Source: Theobroma cacao
Lineage: Eukaryota; Streptophyta; Magnoliopsida; Malvales; Malvaceae
DNA length: 64,000 nt
Assembly: GCF_000208745.1 (NCBI RefSeq)
Contig: NC_030857.1
Location: forward strand, 4,254,714-4,318,713
Direction of reading: 5' to 3'
Below, piece by piece: positions 57,691 through 64,000 of this stretch. Made by a program: the position numbers and the translations under genes. Position 1 is the stretch's first letter. The number at the start of each line of letters is the position of its first letter. The notes below the pieces were generated by a model. That model ran no database searches, had not been told where the DNA came from, and saw only the letters and a list, made by a program, of their open reading frames with translations.

Positions 57691-59480
57691 TTACTCCTCA
57701 TTCTCAACCAGCATAGATGCAGATTTTGGCCAATTCTGTGTGCATGTATGGGCCTCTACCATTTTTGGAGTCAAAGAGATACGAAATGGATTAAGGATAC
57801 GCCCTCCGGTGCTTAAAGCAGATTCAGAGGCTACATTAGACACAGCAATGGCTTATGCATCTTAAACCATTTATCTTCCACCAATTCAATATGTCAAAGT
57901 TCTTATCATCTGGCTCATGTTTATCCTCTTAAGTACCTTTCCAATTCTGATTTCCCCTCTTTGCATTGTGATTCTGCCCTTCTTTTGTATTTTGACAAGG
58001 CATTCACTACTACATCACCAGCATCCTCAGTCTCCTCCTCCTTCATTGTTGCTTGGGAACTAGAACTCGTTTCTTCATTAGAACTACCGACGATTGAAGC
58101 ATAATGCTCAAACAATGCATTTAATATGCATCCTAACACCAAACACAGCATGAAAGTAGTTTTTGCTAGTGACATACAAAGAACCAGAGACGCGCAAAGT
58201 GGACTCATAGAAGGTTTGCAAAAAAGTCATGAATCCACGAACAAAATCCCAATCCTCTTCAGTAGACAAACCCCTATTTATTGCTGCCCTAAGCTCGGCT
58301 TTATATTTGTCATCTGGTTCTCTAACCTATCAAAAGCTTTTCGAAACTTCAACGTAGCTTCCAATATCAAGTAACTTGAATTGCACCTAGTTTCAACATC
58401 TAGACAAACGAGGCTTTTACTCTTATTTTTCTTGCTACACACAATCTTAAAGCTTTGCAACTTTGCAGGGGATGCCCTCACATACCTCACAGCAGACCGG
58501 ATTCGAAAGATTGAATCATCTAAATCTTTCGAACCCTCTTTTACAGTAAGACTAAAAATGTTTGCACAACACCTCATATGTAAATGTTCACTCTTTCAAA
58601 CACTACCCTTCCAATTCTAAAGTCTTTTTTTTCACTCACATTTTGGCTACCAATGTCATTAGATCTTGCTTATCTACTGTGATAGTGAGAACTTTATCTT
58701 CTTTCCATTCAAGCAATGCGTTTTACAATCACATCACTGAAATGATTAGGAATTGGACTGAAATTCAAGATCCGTTTATGTTATCCATTCTTGATCAATG
58801 AAATGACTAAGATTTTGCCTAGAATTCCAAATAGCAGTACTGAGGCAAACTCTTAGCTTTGATCTTTTCAAGTACATGAAAAACTTTTCTTTCTCACTCA
58901 AAAAAATGTCATAGCAATTCTTAGCAATAGTGAACCTCGAAGGAACTTGGAATCGAGGCTGCGTAATGCCACAAAAGTCATGAAATCCCTCATGCTGTAC
59001 CACCCTAAAAGACAACTCATCCAGAATGATCATCTTAGCACAATATTTTCTACAAGCTTCTAGGTCAAATTTCCAAGTAACAAGTGATGAACCGTAGTAT
59101 TTCCTCCCTCGTCCCAGATGATATAGCTCTAAAACTTAGGGTCTTCGGATTATTGTTAATGTTGTTCAAAGTTAGGGAACTTGTACTAGGACACTTCAAT
59201 TACTTTACCACAATAACCGCAAGAGGCTTTTTGGTCAGCAATGTCATTACAAGGCAACTTGGTAAGATGGCCCCATACCATGGAAGTTGCACATCCCAAT
59301 TTGCCTTTAGGTGGGTTTGAAGCATCTGATGGGAGATGGGTAGTGGCATCAGCTGGGTCATTTGCTGTGGTTGCTGGTGCAGCCTGGGCCGTCGGTCTAG
59401 GGGTTGCTGCAACTGGTGGGATCCCGGTTGAAGGATTCCGAACACTGGAGAGGATGGGTGGTGACTGATCACAAGCACTT
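57691..59480 (-). pseudogene. hAT transposase relic (BED finger to dimerisation domain)
   Basis: The minus strand encodes, in order and across several frames: a BED zinc-finger remnant (KASCGYCGKVIEV near 59210), LVTWKFDLEACRKYCAKMII, LDELSFRVVQHEGFHDFC, RVCLSTAIW, then after a gap RCCANIFSLTVKEG, IFRIRSAVRYVRASPAKLQ and LEATLKFRKAFDRLE, and finally the hAT dimerisation domain (SNVASESALSTGGRILNPFR) with a stop at 57691. Stops and frame changes occur throughout. These are features of plant RICESLEEPER/DAYSLEEPER-type hAT transposases. The copy is non-functional. I did not find convincing terminal inverted repeats. Confidence 0.8.
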
Positions 59481-60986
59481 CGACTCTTGGGCCATGTTAT
59501 AGTCAGCGGGAATGCTCGATGCTGTTGAATCCATCCAGCTATCTAAACAAGGACCAAACAGAACATGTTAAATGACAAGTTGAATATGAGAAACTATTGA
59601 AATTACTAAAAGAAATATAGTTAACCAATCCAGAAATTCAAGCTTTTCAATCTAGTATTTTGAACAAGCAGTGGCAACAATTCTCAGAAACTACAACTTT
59701 ATGAGATAGAAAAGCTTTAGAAGCTAGTATTCCTGTCTCCTTGAACCAAAAGACCAAAAAGAAAATTTCCAAAAGTTTCATGTGCATGTGCCGGTTAGCA
59801 ACTGAGCATTACAGCGTGTAATCATGCACTCTACAGTAAACCATGTGCCAAAACTACCGCTTGGACCACCTCACTATGATTATAACTAGAAAATTTGTCT
59901 GGTTACTTTCGGGATCACAAATTTTTTTATTTTAAAAAAATAATTTTTTTAAATATTTTATTTAATAGAAAGTATATATATTCCCTCATTCACTTAAAAA
60001 AATTTTCAAAGAATTATTACTTACAGTTTTATGAATTATTCAATTTAATTAATTAAATTTTTATGAATTATTCAATTTAATTAATTAAATTTTCATTTTC
60101 ATTATATTTTTTAACTTATGTTTAATAAATTTTTTGAGATTGAAATTATGTTTAATAATTAATTAAACAATTTTACTAATCAAAATAGACACATATCAGT
60201 AAAAAAGTAACTAAATATAATAATTGAATTTGAAAATTTATATATGAAGGCCGGGCCAACTCTCTCATTTTCAAAAAATTGTGGTTGTCCATGCCTCAAC
60301 CAAACTAAAGGTTGGGTCTGAGTTGATCCGGCCCGCTTTCTCTCCCTCCCGCTTTCGGTGCGAGAGGTCCCAAGTTCGATTCGAGGGGCGCCCCATTCTT
60401 CCTTCATTTGGAGGTGTGGAATAAATTTTTTATTGCCCCAATTGGTGTTCTCATGTCTGGAACGTTCTAATCTCTTCGTCTGCTTCAGTGTCAAATGGTT
60501 AAACCCAAAACCCTCAACTGTAACTTGTCGCAAAAGAAGCAACTTTTAACTTGGAAATTCTCTGTCTTGACGTCTACACGAAAGTGACAACCTTCAACAA
60601 CCATCTGGACCAGGTAAAAATGAAAATTCCTTGATTTCTTTTAGAGCATGTTTGGTTGGAGCAAGCAATTTGGTGTTTTAGGGAAGCCGATAAAATTGTT
60701 TGGTTTTTATCCAACTGTTCATTGGATTCCAATTTAGATATATTGGAAAGATTTACCCTTTAGAAAGTGAGCAGAGAAAACCCTTTGGAAATGTGTTTGC
60801 TACAAGTTTTTTCAACACACGTTAAGTTTAAGAACGATGATTCTGTATATTTGTTTCGTTCCAGACACAAATTGGGTTTTGCAACTTCCTGGTTTGCATT
60901 GCTGAAACCAGCTACCTCTTCTTGCAGGCACTCTTGAGTTGGAAAAATTTCCAACACCAATATTAATATATAAAGAGAGAAATAGG
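59481..60986. other. Intergenic region and GPN2 upstream region
   Basis: AT-rich around 59.92-60.24 kb, including a 33-34 bp tandem duplication of TTTATGAATTATTCAATTTA near 60026-60091. At 60355-60400 there is a tRNA-like B-box (AAGTTCGATTC) in GC-richer DNA without a foldable tRNA, probably a SINE-like scrap. The part after 60.6 kb is the presumed promoter and leader of GPN2. Confidence 0.4.
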
Positions 60987-63914
60987 ATGGTTTTTGGGCA
61001 AGTGGTGATTGGTCCACCTGGATCAGGAAAGACTACTTACTGCAATGGCATGTCTCAGTTCCTCAAACTTATTGGAAGGTTGTTTCTATTTCTCGCTTTT
61101 AGTTTCTTCATTTGAGCATGCACACATGTTAGATAGATTATTATATGTGCCAGAAGTTGACTATTCCCATGCCATTGTTCATGCAGAAAGGTTGCTGTAA
61201 TCAATTTGGATCCAGCCAATGATATGTTACCGTATCCTTCAAATTGGGAGTTATTTATAATGTTGTTTTCTTTGTCCTACAAGTTTGGTTGACCTGAAAT
61301 TCCCTTGACATGAATATAGTTATGAGTGTGCTATTAATATTGAGGATCTCATAAAACTTAGTGATGTGATGACAGAGCATTCTCTGGGGCCTAATGGAGG
61401 TGCACCCTTTTTTTTCTCTTGTTTACTGCTTTCTTTTGGTCTACTACTGTATCAAAAGGATTCGGAAATTCCTATCAGATAAATCATAAAATGAGTAAAT
61501 CAAGGCATGTGGCATCCCTAGAAGGGGTTGATGTTTTAATTTATTTGTCCTGCCTTTTATAGATTCTCTGTTGATCAGCCAAGAGAATTTCTGTGGATCA
61601 GAATTGTAGATGCTGGTTCTGTTAATATTTCCCTAATGATCTTAATGACTCTGCAGTATTTGATGGTTTGTTGTGGGATACAGAATTAATTGGAAGTGAA
61701 TGGATTGTGTTTTTACTCATTATGATTCTAGTTCAGATTTGATGGCCCGATGGTATCTAATGTATTTTTTTGTGTACAACCAGGTCTTGTCTATTGTATG
61801 GATTATTTAGAGAAGAATATTGACTGGTTGCAGTCTAGACTGGAACCTCTTTTGAAAGGTTGGTTTCTTCTGCCTCTTCTTCTTCTTAATAGTTTGGACC
61901 ATATCTTGATTTTGTTTGATGAATAGCATAGCATGAATCTAGTTATAAAGACCATACAGCTTTCTCAAGGAATGGCTTATGGGTGTCGATGCATGCAGAA
62001 CAATTTGAGCTTGTCTTTGATAAAGGGCCCCAAGCATGACTGAACAGTCAAGTTTGTGCATATCTGTGTTTGCAGGTTTCATTTCTCTAGGAAACTAACA
62101 ATAGGAACATGTAGAAGGCATTAACCACTAATGACATATTAATGCTTTAATGATTAGAGTTTCTATATTGGACTACCATGTGCATTTTTATCCTTGTGTA
62201 ACAAGATAATTGACATCTTGTTTTGGGCAAGAAACTATCTGATGTCTAGTGTACTCTAACGTAGGTATAGTGAAGTTATTGGTTGATATATTTCTCTATT
62301 TCTTTACTGCACCTGTTGTTATGCAGGGATTAGTAAGTTTTTGTGCTTATCACAGTTATATTTTTAATGGATTTTATAATTTGCAGATCACTATCTTCTA
62401 TTCGATTTTCCCGGCCAGGTTGAACTATTTTTTCTTCACTCAAATGCCAAGAATGTTGTCATGAAGCTCATTAAAAAGTTAAATCTTAGGGTATGGTCCT
62501 GTCGTTTCTCTTAGTAGCATGTGACCTAAAGGCGACTTCAGCTCATTATTTTGATGTTATGATTGTAGAATCTGAGTTGAGTTATTTATTTTATGCAGTT
62601 GACTGCTGTACATTTAGTTGATGCCCACCTCTGCAGTGACCCTGGGAAGTATGTTAGTGCTCTGCTTCTCTCTTTATCTACCATGTTGCATTTGGAGCTT
62701 CCACACATCAATGTCTTGTCTAAAATTGACCTAATTGAGAGCTATGGAAAGCTGGGTGAGTTTTAGTGTCAATTATGTTTCAAGCCTCAAAGTGGTTGGA
62801 GTCATGGCTAATCATCTTGTCTTGATGTGTTGCAGCTTTCAATCTGGATTTCTACACAGATGTGCAAGATTTATCATATTTGCAGCACCATCTTGATCAG
62901 GATCCCCGCTCTGCTAAGTATAGGTTTGTTATGGCAGACTTGTTATTTTTGTATTTTTAACCATGCATGAGACATTAAATTTCCTTTGTTGATAAGTTTA
63001 AATGTTAAGAGGTTTTTGATTACGAGTTTAAACTTCTTTGGTTTTGGATGAAGTCCTTCATGTGTTGATCTGGACTGGGATTCATAAACTTATCCTCAAT
63101 TTTGCATTTTGATGCTTATATTTATAGCATTGAGGAGATAATATTGCATAAAAGTTGGAATTTTCAAAGGCTGACATTGAAATGCGACTATGTGATGTAA
63201 CCCTAATTTCTTGCCATGAAGTCTTGTTTGGTTGACAGTTCATAATCAGGCTAGTTGCTTTTATTATATTCACCCTAAATCTTAGCTTCCTTTTAATTTT
63301 AGAGCTCTTCTTAATCATCTAAATTCTTCTTGCAGAAAACTTACAAAGGAGCTCTGCGACGTAATCGAAGACTTTAGTATTGTCAATTTCACAACCTTAG
63401 ATATTCAGGCATGCCAGTAACTGCAGCTTTCTTGTGTTACATCATTCTTGTTTTCTGTGTTTTATAGTTTTATGTAGATTTTCTGTTAAGCACATTCTCC
63501 TTTCAGGATAAGGAGAGTGTTGGGAATCTTGTGAAGCTTATTGACAGGAGCAATGGATACATATTTGCTGGTATGGATGCCAGTGCAGTTGAATTCAGCA
63601 AGATTGCAGTACGACAAGTTGATTGGGATTATTACAGATATCCTTTTGTCTACATGGATGCTCTTATCCATGTAGCATCAGAAAGTATAGCTAACATGCG
63701 TTGTGAAGTGCTTAAGAGCAATTATGCCATACTGCAGAAATTTCTGGCTTGACTTTACATTTTCCTTGATCTTTGATTATCCTACTCTACCATAGTTTTT
63801 AATGTTTCAATTTATTGATGGTTTCGTAAGTTTCTCTTAACGAATCAGTTCACAGCTGCAGCGGTGCAAGAGAAGTACATGAAGGATGATGAAAATTTTG
63901 ATGATGATGATTGA
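60987..63914 (+). CDS. QQT1: GPN-loop GTPase 2 (QQT1-like)
   Basis: GPN-loop GTPase needed for assembly and nuclear import of RNA polymerase II; the Arabidopsis homologue QQT1 is essential for early embryo division. Ten coding exons: 60987-61078, 61187-61231, 61320-61399, 61784-61858, 62387-62490, 62599-62755, 62836-62923, 63336-63408, 63507-63637 and 63854-63914, giving 301 residues in one frame. Motifs: P-loop GPPGSGKTT at 9-17, NLDPAND at about 37-43, the GPN tripeptide at 69-71, DFPGQVEL (G3) at 104-111, and SKID (G4) at 173-176; the acidic tail ends DDENFDDDD. Intron 8 uses a GC donor (CAG|GCATGC) and intron 9 is AT-AC (see separate entry). The start is the first Met before the P-loop, as in orthologues. 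Confidence 0.93.
63638..63853 (+). other. U12-type AT-AC intron (last intron of GPN2)
   Basis: The 216-nt intron begins ATATCCTTT, a perfect match to the U12-dependent 5' splice site. It contains TCTCTTAAC at 63833-63841, close to the U12 branch-site consensus, 12 nt before the terminal AC. Removing it joins TAC AG to A GCT GCA and gives [16 protein letters not shown], the expected conserved C-terminus. No GT-AG alternative restores that frame. If retained, the frame continues 38 codons into the intron and stops at 63752. Confidence 0.88.
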
Positions 63915-64000
63915 GAGTGCTTTTTGGTGAGAGAATGGTGTGTGCCTAATTGCCTACGGGTCCGCTAGTTGCTTCCTTGTATATGCGTTCCCAAGTTTGT

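Noticed and set aside
60340..60410. Possible tRNA or SINE with a B-box (AAGTTCGATTC)
   Set aside because: I could not fold a cloverleaf around it and found no A-box at the right distance, so it is not called as an RNA gene.
1..64000. CRISPR arrays, bacterial operons, ribosome binding sites
   Set aside because: The window is plant nuclear DNA. The tandem repeats present are minisatellites and duplicated genes without CRISPR-like spacing or cas genes.

Overview
This is nuclear DNA of a flowering plant, almost certainly a eudicot. It is AT-rich and intron-rich, with GT-AG introns, (GA)n and (AT)n microsatellites, and copia, LINE, hAT and Harbinger-type debris. Its genes are recognisable plant types: ECA3, SOFL, CYSTM, WLIM1, EXO70, an F-box protein and QQT1/GPN2. 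The overall look suggests Malvales, but that is an impression, not a demonstration.

Left part (1-17.6 kb): the 5' end of an ECA3-type Ca2+/Mn2+ P-type ATPase (minus strand, running off the left edge), a SOFL cytokinin-related gene (minus), a long gene-poor stretch, then a minus-strand gene for a Cys-rich-repeat plus four-helix membrane protein that I cannot assign.

Middle part (13.9-37.2 kb): a decayed tandem array of one small membrane-protein gene family that I do not recognise. Three copies look intact (23.7, 28.5 and 36.0 kb). One is broken and carries a 414-bp Harbinger-like MITE in its last codons (24.9 kb). One is a degenerate pseudogene (15.6 kb), and one is only an upstream flank (30.7 kb). 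Transposons have been thrown into the array: a LINE relic with an RNase H domain, a 5'-truncated copia relic ending in poly(A), an LTR-like repeat rich in TATCGATAC-type motifs, and a 2.95-kb solo LTR flanked by a TTTAG duplication. Sibling copies preserve the empty site of that solo LTR.

Right part (39.2-63.9 kb): a gene-dense housekeeping region. In order it holds a Lys/Glu-rich coiled-coil protein (minus), a CYSTM protein (plus), a DUF7950 protein (plus), NDUFS4 of mitochondrial complex I (minus, with a one-base frameshift), an EXO70 exocyst subunit (plus, head-to-head with NDUFS4), an At3g12350-type F-box protein (plus), the actin-bundling LIM protein WLIM1 (minus), an hAT transposase relic (minus), and the GPN-loop GTPase GPN2/QQT1 (plus). 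The last intron of GPN2 is a textbook U12-type AT-AC intron.

The named genes are independent transcription units, not an operon or pathway cluster. The least explained material is the four-helix gene array, the neighbouring Cys-repeat membrane gene, and an orphan hydrophobic open frame at 56.5 kb.
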